NCBI GenBank assembly: GCA_947626775.1
Contig: CANQTL010000001.1
Location: 124,001-188,000 of the forward strand
Source: an uncultured Lachnospiraceae bacterium
Lineage (GTDB): Bacteria; Bacillota; Clostridia; Lachnospirales; Lachnospiraceae
DNA: 64,000 nucleotides
Reading direction: 5' to 3'
Numbering within the stretch: the first letter of the stretch is position 1; each line of letters opens with the position of its first letter. The translations under genes and the position numbers were made by a program. The notes under the pieces were generated by a model. That model had not been told where the DNA came from and ran no database searches. It saw nothing but the letters and a program-made list of their open reading frames with translations. Positions 52,611 through 62,249 of the stretch are shown here, piece after piece.

Positions 52611-53729
52611 CTACACTGTCTCCATTTTCTCAATCTTACACAGACCCATCTGCAGTGTCTGTCCCTGATAGCGTGTACACTTGATGATATGCGGCGACGC
52701 CCCATACTCTCTGTCTCTGTCGTGTTTATGCTGCCTGCTGTTTTTGACGGTGACATCGAAGATTTTCTGCACGACTGGCAGTCCTTCCTGTTTTCCATAC
52801 ATCGGATAAATAACCGTCTTGGAGACAAATCCACAGCCGCCTCCCAGATAGACGCAGCCGTCGTTTCTCTCCTCCATCCCCGCAAAGGCCGAGGCAAAGC
52901 TTTCATGATAAATCTCCATAAAACGATCGACAGCCTGCAGTAACTTCTCTTTGGACCAGGGGCAGACTTTCGTGTCTATTGTGAGCGTACAGCGTATCTC
53001 TGTATCAGGCTTGATACACTCCCGCAGCAGGGGAAGCGTCTTTTCTCTGCCATCCGTATGCCGGTCCACTTTCTGACACAGAACCAGATCCTTCGTCTCA
53101 AGCGGTTCGCTGTCGCTGACTATGAAGCCCTGCATCACATCATTGAGGGGGTCGCTCGGTTTCTTCTCATTTTTTCGCAGAGTACGGAAAGCCATACTCT
53201 CCGTTTTAGCCGCATCTGCCTTCAGATAGCTGTTTCTGTATCCCCCGCGAAGTACATTTCCCTTCACAGCACTTTTTATCACAGCATACTTCTTCGAATC
53301 GCGCGCAATATCGTCCGCCAGCAGGATCGTGCGGAACATTCCTTTCAGACTGCTGCCCGGTATGTACGGACTGCCATATGGATCTTTGACATGTTCCATA
53401 ATCTGCAGTCGATTGGCTCCCTTTTCCAGAACAGCATCCCCACAATCCATGGTATATCTGACGCACGACAACAATTCACGTTCCGGAATCCTCTGATTTC
53501 TCAGCCAAACCGTCATATCCTCCCGGCGGTTTTTCAACAGATACTCCTCGAACTCCCGCGCTCTGCCGCGCTTTACCATCTCCGCATACAATGCGCTGCT
53601 GTCAACGATACCGACCCGCTTCTTATCCAGAAAGATATATTCCTTCTTGCCAATCTCCCTGCCGCTGCCGACAAATACCGGCCCGATTGTCCGCAGGCTG
53701 ATCTGATAACTTTGCAGATATTGTTTCAT
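52611..53729 (-). CDS. csm5: Csm5, type III-A effector RAMP subunit
   Basis: A 372-residue RAMP protein that caps the 3' end of the crRNA in the Csm complex. The N-terminal SLRTIGPVFVGSG, the SPYIPGSSLKGMFRT segment and the C-terminal Gly-rich LGGGCGFVSKT are characteristic. The ATG at 53729 has GGAGGT 7 bp upstream and overlaps csm4 by 4 bp; a longer upstream reading lies wholly inside csm4 and is rejected. Confidence 0.93.
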   Translation of the reverse strand: MKQYLQSYQISLRTIGPVFVGSGREIGKKEYIFLDKKRVGIVDSSALYAEMVKRGRAREFEEYLLKNRREDMTVWLRNQRIPERELLSCVRYTMDCGDAVLEKGANRLQIMEHVKDPYGSPYIPGSSLKGMFRTILLADDIARDSKKYAVIKSAVKGNVLRGGYRNSYLKADAAKTESMAFRTLRKNEKKPSDPLNDVMQGFIVSDSEPLETKDLVLCQKVDRHTDGREKTLPLLRECIKPDTEIRCTLTIDTKVCPWSKEKLLQAVDRFMEIYHESFASAFAGMEERNDGCVYLGGGCGFVSKTVIYPMYGKQEGLPVVQKIFDVTVKNSRQHKHDRDREYGASPHIIKCTRYQGQTLQMGLCKIEKMETV

Positions 53730-54655
53730 ACGCCAACCTCCATAAACATAGGCTTTGCATAACGATATACAGGATGTCTGCCTCCCCGGTCCGACACATC
53801 GTAGACATCTCCCCGATAACGTATCCTGAAGCAGGAGCCCGTCGCCATGACATACAGGTCTTTTTTGCGCATCCATTCTTCTGCATAGCTCTCAGACGCC
53901 ACAAAACCGCTTCTCTTATGCAGCAGATACTCAGCGCCCAGGAGCGCCGCCTGCATTTCATCTTCCCTCGGCAGAGAAACTGACAGCGTCATATAGGCTT
54001 CGCCGTCCCGGTTCAGCCGGCGCGCAATACTATCCGGCAGTTTCTCCCGCACGCAGCGAAACCGCCCCATACCCGCGCTTCGTCTTCCGCCGATCCCGGC
54101 GGCCGCCAGACTCTGCATCAGTCTGTCCGACAGTTCCATGACCTCCCTGTCTCTGAAACCCGCGATCACATACAAGCCGTTTCCTGGCTGATAATAGAAT
54201 ACACCCACGCGATACGGCTTTGCCTCCTCCTCGCCTCGTATTGACGCCGATACTCTCATATCAAAATGCCCGAGTTCATCCATACTCCTTGCCGAGAGAA
54301 CATCATATTCTCCCCTCAGATATCTGTCCAGATCATCCGCCGGAAGATAGCGAAGTTTTTTGTATGCTTTCTTGCGGACAGAGTCGCCCTGCTCTCCCGC
54401 CGTCTCAATACGTCTGATTGGCTTAGGCAGATAGAACGCATCCCCCATATAGGGAAACGCATCCGAATACAGAAGTTCATCCTCCGCAGTAAATCGGCAC
54501 AGCTTTTCCAACAGTCCGTCACCCTGTTTCACGGCCTCCTGACACAGCGCTGAGAACAGCGTATCCGCGCCGAAAGTATACTCTGCGTCCTCCAACGCTC
54601 TCCTGCCGAAACGGACTGCACCCTGAAATTCCAAACGATAGATATAGTATTCCAT
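53726..54655 (-). CDS. csm4: Csm4, type III-A effector RAMP subunit
   Basis: A 309-residue RAMP protein (Cas5-like) that binds the crRNA 5' handle and Cas10. It opens with YYIYRLEFQGAVRFG, includes GADTLFSALCQEAV and the PFPYMGD-like segment AFPYMGDAFYLPKP, and has a Gly-rich loop GIGGRRSAGMGRFR. The start is preceded by AAGGAGAG. It sits between csm3 and csm5 as usual. Confidence 0.93.
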   Translation of the reverse strand: MEYYIYRLEFQGAVRFGRRALEDAEYTFGADTLFSALCQEAVKQGDGLLEKLCRFTAEDELLYSDAFPYMGDAFYLPKPIRRIETAGEQGDSVRKKAYKKLRYLPADDLDRYLRGEYDVLSARSMDELGHFDMRVSASIRGEEEAKPYRVGVFYYQPGNGLYVIAGFRDREVMELSDRLMQSLAAAGIGGRRSAGMGRFRCVREKLPDSIARRLNRDGEAYMTLSVSLPREDEMQAALLGAEYLLHKRSGFVASESYAEEWMRKKDLYVMATGSCFRIRYRGDVYDVSDRGGRHPVYRYAKPMFMEVGV

Positions 54656-54670
54656 CCGTCTCTCTCCTTA

Positions 54671-55345
54671 TCAGCGACCGCTCACCTCGGCGAGCATGGC
54701 ATTGCACGCCGCCAGAACCGTCTCGTCCGTCTTCCCGACCACGACGGCTGCGGCGAGGTCACGGAATGCGATCTTCCCGTAGCCTCTCGACCCGCTTCCG
54801 CCGAGATAATCATACTGAAGCAGCTTCATGCCCTCCGCCAGTATTTTGAAGTCTTCCTCCATTTCCTCCGGATCCTCCACTTCATACATAATGTCCAGCT
54901 TAAATTTCGATCCTCTGACTGCACGTTCGATCTGTCTTGGATTCGCAACGGCAGTCGCCCTGTTGATCGTATTCTCAAATTTAATCTCCGTAATGCTCTG
55001 CAGCCCCTGCCGGCGCAGTTCTTCCTCGTTGATCATAAACATATCCGCAAAGAGCACTCTGCTCCTTTTGGGATAGTTCTCCCTGGTTTTGCCCGCGCCG
55101 AACAGCCTGGTCAGACAAGGGGCGTCCTCATCCGGCCTTCTGGCCTGACTCGTATTATACTCTTTGGCCAGCAGCGTCCTCATCTTGCCTTTCAGGGAAC
55201 TGCCCGGTATCATCGGCAGATTCGTCCTCACGTCTCTGATCACCGGGGCATCCACAGCGCCGATCGCTGCGAATGCGGATGAACCGCCTATATGCATACC
55301 CGTCTTTACTTCTATCACTCCTGAAATCTGAACTTTTGCGTACAT
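54671..55345 (-). CDS. csm3: Csm3, backbone ribonuclease subunit
   Basis: A 224-residue RAMP that forms the repeated backbone and cuts target RNA every 6 nt. Asp32 in IGAVDAPVIRD is the catalytic residue of the family, and PMIPGSSLKGKMRTLLA is the following RNA-binding block, so target RNA slicing should be active. A good SD (GGGAGGG) precedes the ATG. Confidence 0.96.
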   Translation of the reverse strand: MYAKVQISGVIEVKTGMHIGGSSAFAAIGAVDAPVIRDVRTNLPMIPGSSLKGKMRTLLAKEYNTSQARRPDEDAPCLTRLFGAGKTRENYPKRSRVLFADMFMINEEELRRQGLQSITEIKFENTINRATAVANPRQIERAVRGSKFKLDIMYEVEDPEEMEEDFKILAEGMKLLQYDYLGGSGSRGYGKIAFRDLAAAVVVGKTDETVLAACNAMLAEVSGR

Positions 55346-55360
55346 GTATTTTCCCTCCCA

Positions 55361-55753
55361 TTAATCGTCTTTGCCACCATAGTACTTATGGAACGCCACC
55401 AGTGACTCCATATATCGGTTAAACAGTATATATCGCTTTTTGTCCCCGTTCACACTCTTCAGGAGTGAAAGGATGCCGGACGTCTCCACCAGAGCTTTGA
55501 CCCCGGGATCTCTGCCCGCTTCATACAGAAACCTGACGCGCAGATACCCGATGCGGGAACACAGCTCTCCATCAAGTTTGTCCTCGCTGCTTCGCATGAT
55601 CTCATTGTAAATGTCTGCGGACATGGCTAACAGGTTTCGCAGTTTGGATGTCGTCACCATAGGAATTTCTCTGCCTTTTTCATTCTTACGGTTTTTCAGG
55701 TTCTGTATGACCCGTTCCGCCTCCTCCACGTAATTCTGCTCGTTCACGCTCAT
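55361..55753 (-). CDS. csm2: Csm2, small helical subunit
   Basis: A 130-residue helical protein that lines the crRNA-target duplex. TTSKLRNLLAMSADIYNEI and the Arg-rich RIGYLRVRFLYEAGRD segments match Csm2. It overlaps cas10 by 4 bp. Confidence 0.9.
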   Translation of the reverse strand: MSVNEQNYVEEAERVIQNLKNRKNEKGREIPMVTTSKLRNLLAMSADIYNEIMRSSEDKLDGELCSRIGYLRVRFLYEAGRDPGVKALVETSGILSLLKSVNGDKKRYILFNRYMESLVAFHKYYGGKDD

Positions 55754-58119
55754 CTCTCTTCCTCCTTCTCTCGCTTTAGATATACATACAGGGTAATTGC
55801 TGTTTTCAGCTGCCGACGACTCTTTTCCTCCTGAATCCAGCGATACATCTTATCCGCAAAATGCCGGTACGCCTCTTTCTGTTCCGGCGACGCCTTTTCT
55901 TCCGGCTCCAGTCTGGACAGCGTATACACATACCGCGCAAAGTTGATGCGATCATCCTGTTCCCGAATCAATTCCAACAGATGATAGAGGAATGCCTTGC
56001 CCCTCTCCTCCGTAACCGCAAAGAAATCATATATCTCCCGATATTTTTCTCCCAACACTTCCCGCTCCAGCTCCTCCCAGCGGTAAGTGCCGTCACTTAT
56101 GCGCAGTTTTCTGCCATCCGCATCCCGTACTGTATGACAGAAGCCGTCCGGCAGAAGCGTCAAGGCATCCTTACCCGGCAGTCGCTTAGAGGCGTCCTCC
56201 AGCCCGGCTACCTCGTCGGCAATCACGGCGATCGGATATTTCGGCTCATAGACGCCAATCCCCGCGCTGATCGTCAGCGTATTCTGTGAAAATCTTGCAA
56301 AACACCGCCTGATGTCTATCGCCAGCTCCACAATATCATTCCAGGCGCCGACGATAAACAGATCGTCGCCTCCCGAATAGCATATCGTCGCTTTCCTTTT
56401 CCCCGGCTCTCCCTCCAGGGAATAACCGCTCTCCTGTAATATCCGGTTGATATGAAGCTTGAAGAAGAGGGACAGCTGTCTCGACAGCGCAGCCGTTCGT
56501 GACAGCGTCACGTACCTGTTATGATTCGCAGCGTTTTCAAATCCCGCCACGAAAGCATGTCCAAGGTTATCCACATCCGCCCTGAGGATTCCAATTCTGT
56601 CGATCCCCTCCGCATCCTGCGCATATTCGGCAAAGCTCTGTCCTGCCGTGTAATCGCCTACCCAGAGTTTCGTGGAGAGACATTTGCCGGTAAAAAAACT
56701 GTTTTTCCCATAGACCCGGACGAAACTTCCATCCTCCTTCATTCTTCTAATCAGAGATTCCCGGTCATCCGCGATCAGATACAGCCCCTCTGGAAGCGGC
56801 AGGGATCCTTCTGTTTCCTCCGAGACCACGCTGAAGAATTCGCTGTACAATATGTTCCGCGAAAAACTTTCTATTGCCCTGCAAAACGGGCAGACACCTT
56901 CCGCGTCCACCGTGGCTATTCTCCTGCACACCTTGCATTCACGCGTATAATCCCGATGCTCTTTCGCATTCAACTCGAGAATATCCTGCGCCGTATAGCG
57001 GTGACTCTTGCGGCTTGATATCTGCCTGCCCACTTCCTCAAAGAGATGCGCATAGCTTCCTTCCGGCACATTCTTCAGACTGTCTGCGCTCCCCGCCGCG
57101 AATCCCCACGCGACATACAGGGAAATGTCAAACTGCTCAGTCAGCCACAGATTGATTCTTTCCATGTATGCCGCTGCCTCAGCCTTGACATGCTCCGTAT
57201 TCGGCAGCAGAAGATAACAGTGTCCACCGCCGGAATAAATCAGATTGGCCCGCGACAGCTGCAGACTGTCAAGCAGTCCGTCTATCATATGCTCCATAAG
57301 AATCTCAAGATAAAACGAGCGCGCCCGCAGTGTTTTCATAGCATTTTTGCTCGTTATCGTATAGATAAAATCCTGAATGCCGGAAACATCCGCAGAGAAC
57401 AGCAGAAACACATTCTCCCCATAAAATTCAGACGCATTCTGAAAAAGGGCTTCTCTGTAATTGTCTCTGTGTTTTTCCTGCAGATACGCATAAATACAAC
57501 CGGAAACAGCGGCTGTCAGCTTCAGATGATCATACAGGGATACGTCGCATCTCTCGCCCTTCGCGGTAGAGGACGGCACATAGGAGAGATTTGCCTCCAG
57601 CACTTCCAGAAGAGAATGAATATACGCCTCTGTCCACGCTATCCCCCGAAGATTGTCCAGCAGATTGTCTTTTACCTGTGTATAAAAATGCTCGTCGAAG
57701 CTCTTTCTTACTTCCGTCGGATAATTAATGCCGTCTTCAGGACGCAGTGTCTTAGGCTCATAATATAACTCTTCCTGATTGCCATTCAGAATATTAAATA
57801 CAGTCTGCAGCGGCATGGACCTGTCGAATCCGATTTCCTCAGAACCGCTTTCTCTCCTGTCAGCTGCGGATGCGATATTGTCTGCAATATATACGATGTA
57901 TGCCGGGTCGTCGTCCCCTATCTGGGCACTGCGCAGCGCGTCCGCATGGTGATAGCGAACCATATTCAGAATTGTCTGCTCTTCCAGACCAACTTCGTCT
58001 TTCAAAAATTCATAACCGCTCAGGCTGTGCTTCCTGCTATCCTCTCCCTGCCTGTAAATCACCTTGCCGATATCGTGCAAAAGCCCGCCTATCACAAGTT
58101 TTATCTCTCTGTCAGTCAT
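55750..58119 (-). CDS. cas10: Cas10/Csm1 with intact HD nuclease and cyclase motifs
   Basis: The 789-residue signature subunit of type III-A. The HD domain has HD at residues 15-16 (LLHDIGKV) and further His residues (RYHHAD), predicting single-stranded DNA cleavage. Four Cys (395, 398, 410, 413) form a zinc site between the two Palm domains. Palm 2 has YSGGDD at 581-586, the metal site for cyclic oligoadenylate synthesis. Both activities look intact, consistent with Csm6 at the other end of the locus. It overlaps cas6 by 8 bp. Confidence 0.97.
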   Translation of the reverse strand: MTDREIKLVIGGLLHDIGKVIYRQGEDSRKHSLSGYEFLKDEVGLEEQTILNMVRYHHADALRSAQIGDDDPAYIVYIADNIASAADRRESGSEEIGFDRSMPLQTVFNILNGNQEELYYEPKTLRPEDGINYPTEVRKSFDEHFYTQVKDNLLDNLRGIAWTEAYIHSLLEVLEANLSYVPSSTAKGERCDVSLYDHLKLTAAVSGCIYAYLQEKHRDNYREALFQNASEFYGENVFLLFSADVSGIQDFIYTITSKNAMKTLRARSFYLEILMEHMIDGLLDSLQLSRANLIYSGGGHCYLLLPNTEHVKAEAAAYMERINLWLTEQFDISLYVAWGFAAGSADSLKNVPEGSYAHLFEEVGRQISSRKSHRYTAQDILELNAKEHRDYTRECKVCRRIATVDAEGVCPFCRAIESFSRNILYSEFFSVVSEETEGSLPLPEGLYLIADDRESLIRRMKEDGSFVRVYGKNSFFTGKCLSTKLWVGDYTAGQSFAEYAQDAEGIDRIGILRADVDNLGHAFVAGFENAANHNRYVTLSRTAALSRQLSLFFKLHINRILQESGYSLEGEPGKRKATICYSGGDDLFIVGAWNDIVELAIDIRRCFARFSQNTLTISAGIGVYEPKYPIAVIADEVAGLEDASKRLPGKDALTLLPDGFCHTVRDADGRKLRISDGTYRWEELEREVLGEKYREIYDFFAVTEERGKAFLYHLLELIREQDDRINFARYVYTLSRLEPEEKASPEQKEAYRHFADKMYRWIQEEKSRRQLKTAITLYVYLKREKEEER

Positions 58120-58864
58120 TTTTCCGCGTTCCCTCCTTCACACGGACCGCTCCCATACCGATCGCCGTCTTAATCCCAATCCCTGAATATTCTCCGAATC
58201 TGAGAAGCAGCCGAACATACCGTGCCATGGTATCCGTCCCGTATATTTTAATGCCGACGCTCCCGATAAATGCCGGTATTCTGACTCCTTCCATCGGGAA
58301 AAAGGTACTGCGCAAACGATAGCGGACGATGCTGCTGTTCTCCACAAGCTGCTCCAGCGTCTCTTCATCATACATTTCCATCTTTTCAGATACCGCAGAA
58401 TATTTGTTCATCAAACTCTGGAAGATATAGCGCATATCCGGCATAATGACATATCTCCCGCTGCTTTTGAACGATGTCGGCGTCAGGAATTCAACATTGA
58501 AATACCGCTCGCTCTCCCTGTCATAAAACTCCTCCAACAGAGATTTCTTAGGCACCACGCACAGCTGTTTCTGCGTCAATTTAAGATGTATCCCTTTTTT
58601 CTCTATAACAGCACTATCAAACTCATCCCGCGTCAGTGGCAATATGATCTTCCGATACGCCTCTTCCGTATAGGTGTGAATTACCCATTCCGATGCTTCC
58701 CCACTCCGGATATACTGACTGTATGGCTTCAGCCCCTGTTCATGCAGCGTCTCCGCATAATCGGTATCTATCTGCTCCATGAGAATACCCTGCATATTAG
58801 ATGCCTGGTAATATCCGAAGTCTGAAGAGTCCGCCTCTATCTTTATACATAGTTCCGCCAGCAC
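58112..58864 (-). CDS. cas6: Cas6 crRNA-processing endonuclease
   Basis: A RAMP-fold ribonuclease of about 250 residues that cuts pre-crRNA at repeats. The C-terminal half (IPAFIGSVGIKIYGTD and the Gly-rich GIGIKTAIGMGAVRV) is the Cas6 signature. A GTG start at 58864 is preferred because GGAGGGG ends 6 bp before it; the ATG at 58879, five codons upstream, overlaps that SD and has none of its own. It is the first gene of the operon, close behind a promoter. Confidence 0.9.
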   Translation of the reverse strand: MLAELCIKIEADSSDFGYYQASNMQGILMEQIDTDYAETLHEQGLKPYSQYIRSGEASEWVIHTYTEEAYRKIILPLTRDEFDSAVIEKKGIHLKLTQKQLCVVPKKSLLEEFYDRESERYFNVEFLTPTSFKSSGRYVIMPDMRYIFQSLMNKYSAVSEKMEMYDEETLEQLVENSSIVRYRLRSTFFPMEGVRIPAFIGSVGIKIYGTDTMARYVRLLLRFGEYSGIGIKTAIGMGAVRVKEGTRKND

Positions 58865-58906
58865 GGCTATCCCCTCCATACCAAATAAATTGTCAAATTC
58901 AATCTT

Positions 58907-58935
58907 ATTTTATCACATAACGCATAAAATGTCCC
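58907..58935 (-). promoter_or_regulatory. Promoter of the cas6-cas10-csm operon
   Basis: An extended -10 (TGA then TAAAAT, 58907-58912), 17-bp spacer and -35 GGGACA (58930-58935) on the minus strand. With its leader it occupies most of the gap to the right Rpn gene. Confidence 0.6.
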
Positions 58936-59037
58936 GCTCTTTACCCTGATTGACAAAAAAATAATACTTCCGGTAACCGCTCCGAAACCTTCCGCACCGC
59001 CTCCGGCGCCATCGAATTCGGCTTTACCAACGACTAC

Positions 59038-59904
59038 ATGTTCCGCATCGTCATGCAGAGAAACATTCCCGTGCTCGAAGGACTCATCTGTTCTCTGCTG
59101 CATCTGCGCCCGGAGGACGTCTCCTCGGTGGTCATCACCAACCCCATCCTGGAGGGCGGCGCCTACAGCAGCAAAGAATTCATCCTGGATATCGAGATCA
59201 TTTTAAACAATAACATACTCCTCAACCTGGAAATGCAGATCCTCAATGAACACAACTGGCCCGAACGCTCCCTGAGCTATCTGTGCCGCCGCTTCGACCA
59301 GCTGGCAAAAGGCGAGGATTATATCAACTGCAGACCCGCCATCCACATCGGTTTCCTTGATTTTGCCCCTTTCCCGGAATATGCGGAATTTTATGCAACC
59401 TACAAACTGTTAAATATCAAAAATCATCATTTATATAGTGACAAATTTACCCTGTGTGTGGTAGACTTATCTCACATAGAACTGGCGACCGAAGAGGACG
59501 TCTCCTGCGGCGTCGACCGCTGGGCCCGCCTCTTCAAGGCCAGAACATGGGAGGAGCTCAAGATGATCGCCAAAGACAACCCTGCAATGACCCAGGCAGC
59601 CGAAAACCTCTATGTGCTCAACACCGACGAGCAGGCCAGGGCGCGCGCCCGCGCCAGACAGGAGGCCATCATTCACGAGAAAGCCATGCAGCAACGCCAG
59701 GCTGACTTGGAACGACAGAAATCCGACCTCGAACGGCAGCTCGAGGAGCAGACCGCCGCCCGCAAACGCGCGAAGGAAGAAGCCATCCTCCACGAGAAAG
59801 CCATGCAGCAGCGCCAGGCTGACTTGGAACGGCAGCTCGAGGAGCAGACCGCCACCATCGACTCTCTGCGCGCTGAACTGAAACGATACCAGACCGCAGA
59901 CTAA
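59038..59904 (+). CDS. Rpn-type PD-(D/E)XK nuclease family protein, right flank of CRISPR locus, 5' end unclear
   Basis: A plus-strand gene of the Rpn/transposase-annotated PD-(D/E)XK family. From the ATG at 59038 it has 288 residues: IIEIILNNNILLNLEMQI-type core strand (Asp in FILDIE, Glu in NLEMQ), LSYLCRRFDQL and a coiled-coil C-terminus. Reading in frame upstream to 58954 continues the family motif (SGAIEFGFTNDYMF), but no ATG, GTG or TTG is found there; a TTG lies one base out of frame across a run of seven A. The gene may be frame-shifted or use a rare start. The C-terminal coil contains a 117-bp tandem duplication. The stop overlaps the convergent comEC gene. Confidence 0.72.
   Translation: MFRIVMQRNIPVLEGLICSLLHLRPEDVSSVVITNPILEGGAYSSKEFILDIEIILNNNILLNLEMQILNEHNWPERSLSYLCRRFDQLAKGEDYINCRPAIHIGFLDFAPFPEYAEFYATYKLLNIKNHHLYSDKFTLCVVDLSHIELATEEDVSCGVDRWARLFKARTWEELKMIAKDNPAMTQAAENLYVLNTDEQARARARARQEAIIHEKAMQQRQADLERQKSDLERQLEEQTAARKRAKEEAILHEKAMQQRQADLERQLEEQTATIDSLRAELKRYQTAD
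59674..59831 (+). repeat. 117-bp-period duplication in the right Rpn gene
   Basis: A 41-bp segment starting CACGAGAAAGCCATGCAGCA at 59674 recurs nearly unchanged at 59791, as do the flanking GGCAGCTCGAGGAGCAGACC segments, duplicating 39 residues of coiled coil. Confidence 0.85.
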
Positions 59905-62216
59905 AGGATCTTTTTATTTTTCAGATACTCCTCCACCCACATCCGTCCACGCCGCACGCGCACCGTGACAGCGCCGCTCTCCTGCGTGCCCAGAACCCGG
60001 CAGCCGGTCTCCTTCAGCCTCTGAAGCAGTTCTTCGTGAGGATGTCCGTAACGGTTGTTGTGTCCCGATGAGATCAGGGCGAGCCTCGGGTGAACCGTCT
60101 GCAGAAACGCCTCGCCCGTAGATCCTGACGATCCGTGATGCGCCACTTTGAGCAGTTCTACATTATGTAAACCTCTATCCTTCATATCCCGTATCAGCGC
60201 GGTCACTTCCTCCTCTCCGCTTCCTTCCAGATCTCCTGTAAAGAGCGCGTCAAATTCTCCATAAGCCAGATGCAGCACGATAGAATAAGCGTTAGGCTCC
60301 GTCTCAGCGGAGCCTTTTTGCGGATGCAGACAGGTCAGCGTGACTTCCCCGCTGTGTAGCACATCCCCGCTGTGCAGATACCGCACCGCTGTGCCCGCCT
60401 CTCCCGCCAGGCGCTCCAATTCATGATATGCCCCATTTCTGCCCGTCTCCCCCACGTCGGGCAGATACAGCGCGCCTACACGGACGCCGCCCGGTTCTTC
60501 CAGCACAGCGCGGATGCCGCTTATATGGTCGCTGTCCGGATGGGTGACGACGACGGCGTCCAGCCGGGAGACGCCTTCGTACTTCAGAAAAGGCAGAATC
60601 TGATACCCGGCCACATCGCTCTTGTCCGAACTTCCTCCGTCAATCAGCATGCGCATGCCGTTTTCCTCGGCCAGATAGATGCAGTCTCCCTGTCCCACAT
60701 CCACCATCGTGATCTGCAGGCCCTGCTGCAGCCTGAGCGTCAGCACGAGCAGCGCGCACAGGACGCCCTGCCAGAACATCAGTCTGGGCAGTCTCTCATT
60801 CCATATCACAAGCCCGGCCAGAATTCCCAGGAAAAGCGCCGCCTGCCACAGCTTCGGGCAGGCCGTAACCCAGCTGCTGTCCGGCAGTTTCAGACAGAAC
60901 TCGCAGCATTTCTCATAGAAGAGCAGCATAAGGTGCACGGGAACTGCTGTCACCCCGCCAAGCGGCAGATACAGCGCGGCAGCCGCCAGGCTGACCAGGC
61001 CGCCCAGAAGCACGAAAGTCATGCAGGGAATCACCGCCAGATTCAGCAGTACCGAATAGGGAGGAAACTCATAATAGAAGCACAGATACACCGGCAGCGT
61101 GGAGAGCGAGACCGCCAGACCTGACACAAACGCCCGCTCCGCCCGGCTCTGTCCGAACAGATTGGCCTGCGCCGCCGGCAGGAAGAGTCCAATGCCGCAG
61201 ATCGCCCCGTAGGAGAAGAGGAACCCGCTGTGCGTCACATACAGGGGCTGCTGTATCAGGGCTGCAAGCGCCGCCGCGGTCACCGCGGTCAGCAGATCAT
61301 ACGTCCTGCCGACCAGCTCCGCGCACAGATGAATGCCGAACATAATGTAGGCGCGCAGCATGGAAACTCCCATTCCCGTCATCGTTCCATAGCAGTACAT
61401 AAGCCCGATTGTAATAGTTATGTAAATCGCTTTTGGGAGCCTCATTTTTTTCAGCAGTTTATAACAAAACATGCCCAGCACGGACAGATGCAGCCCGCTG
61501 ATCGCCAGGATGTGGCTGATGCCGCTCTGCCGGTACAGCTCCTTCAGGCCGGCGTCCAGCGTCCCCTTCTCGCCCAGCAGCATCGCCTTGACCACGGAGG
61601 CGTCCTTCTGCGTATAGCTCGCGTCCGCCAGCAGAGCCAGATACTCCCTGACGCGGTACATGCCGTCGCGAAAGGCGTTCCAGCAGCCGCTCTCCACCGT
61701 GATTTCGCAGTCCATGATGCGCCCCTGCTGCCCCATGATGCGATAGTAGTCTGCCGCGTCGAACTCGCCCGGGTTGGTGGCGTGCGCAAAGGCGCGGAAA
61801 TCGCCTTCCGCCATCACCAGGCTTCCCATGCGCGGCGCGTCTCCTTCCATATAGCACAGAACTCCCGTAACCTGTGCGGCGTCCGTTCGCCGGAAATCTT
61901 CTTTTCTTTCTTTCCAGAGCTGTCTCAGTCTGTATTGCGGGATCTTTTCGGAATCCGATAAGAATCGTTCCAGAACAGGAATTTGATTTTCCTCAAGAAT
62001 TGCTGTGTCAGAAAGGGAGAGGACGATCTGCGTACCGCCCTGCGACTGTCTGTGTTCGATCTGTTCCACGAACCCGGCAGCCGTCACATGCTCCCGATCC
62101 AGGCTCTCCATAACCGGCGCTCCCCGGGCAGTCAGCAGCACGGCCGCCGACACCGCCGCCGCATAGATAAGCCCGGCTGCGCACAATGGTCTTCGTATTC
62201 TCATATATCCTCTCAT
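59901..62216 (-). CDS. comEC: ComEC/Rec2 DNA-uptake channel
   Basis: A 771-residue protein with the three ComEC parts: an N-terminal OB-like soluble region, the competence domain with many membrane helices (HILAISGLHLSVLGM, GMGVSMLRAYIM), and a C-terminal metallo-beta-lactamase-type domain (MVDVGQGDCIYL, THPDSDHISG, VAHHGSSGSTGEAFL). It moves single-stranded DNA across the membrane in competent cells. The DNA-binding partner comEA is not visible. An exact copy and a one-mismatch copy of the dispersed word lie in the gene. Confidence 0.95.
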   Translation of the reverse strand: MRGYMRIRRPLCAAGLIYAAAVSAAVLLTARGAPVMESLDREHVTAAGFVEQIEHRQSQGGTQIVLSLSDTAILEENQIPVLERFLSDSEKIPQYRLRQLWKERKEDFRRTDAAQVTGVLCYMEGDAPRMGSLVMAEGDFRAFAHATNPGEFDAADYYRIMGQQGRIMDCEITVESGCWNAFRDGMYRVREYLALLADASYTQKDASVVKAMLLGEKGTLDAGLKELYRQSGISHILAISGLHLSVLGMFCYKLLKKMRLPKAIYITITIGLMYCYGTMTGMGVSMLRAYIMFGIHLCAELVGRTYDLLTAVTAAALAALIQQPLYVTHSGFLFSYGAICGIGLFLPAAQANLFGQSRAERAFVSGLAVSLSTLPVYLCFYYEFPPYSVLLNLAVIPCMTFVLLGGLVSLAAAALYLPLGGVTAVPVHLMLLFYEKCCEFCLKLPDSSWVTACPKLWQAALFLGILAGLVIWNERLPRLMFWQGVLCALLVLTLRLQQGLQITMVDVGQGDCIYLAEENGMRMLIDGGSSDKSDVAGYQILPFLKYEGVSRLDAVVVTHPDSDHISGIRAVLEEPGGVRVGALYLPDVGETGRNGAYHELERLAGEAGTAVRYLHSGDVLHSGEVTLTCLHPQKGSAETEPNAYSIVLHLAYGEFDALFTGDLEGSGEEEVTALIRDMKDRGLHNVELLKVAHHGSSGSTGEAFLQTVHPRLALISSGHNNRYGHPHEELLQRLKETGCRVLGTQESGAVTVRVRRGRMWVEEYLKNKKIL
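60163..60172. repeat. Dispersed 10-bp word GTTTACATAA
   Basis: Exact copy in comEC. The gene strand reads GTTTACATAA in the frame Gly-Leu-His-Asn. Confidence 0.8.
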
Positions 62217-62249
62217 TCCGGGATGTCCGCCCTCAGAAAGCGGGCGTCT

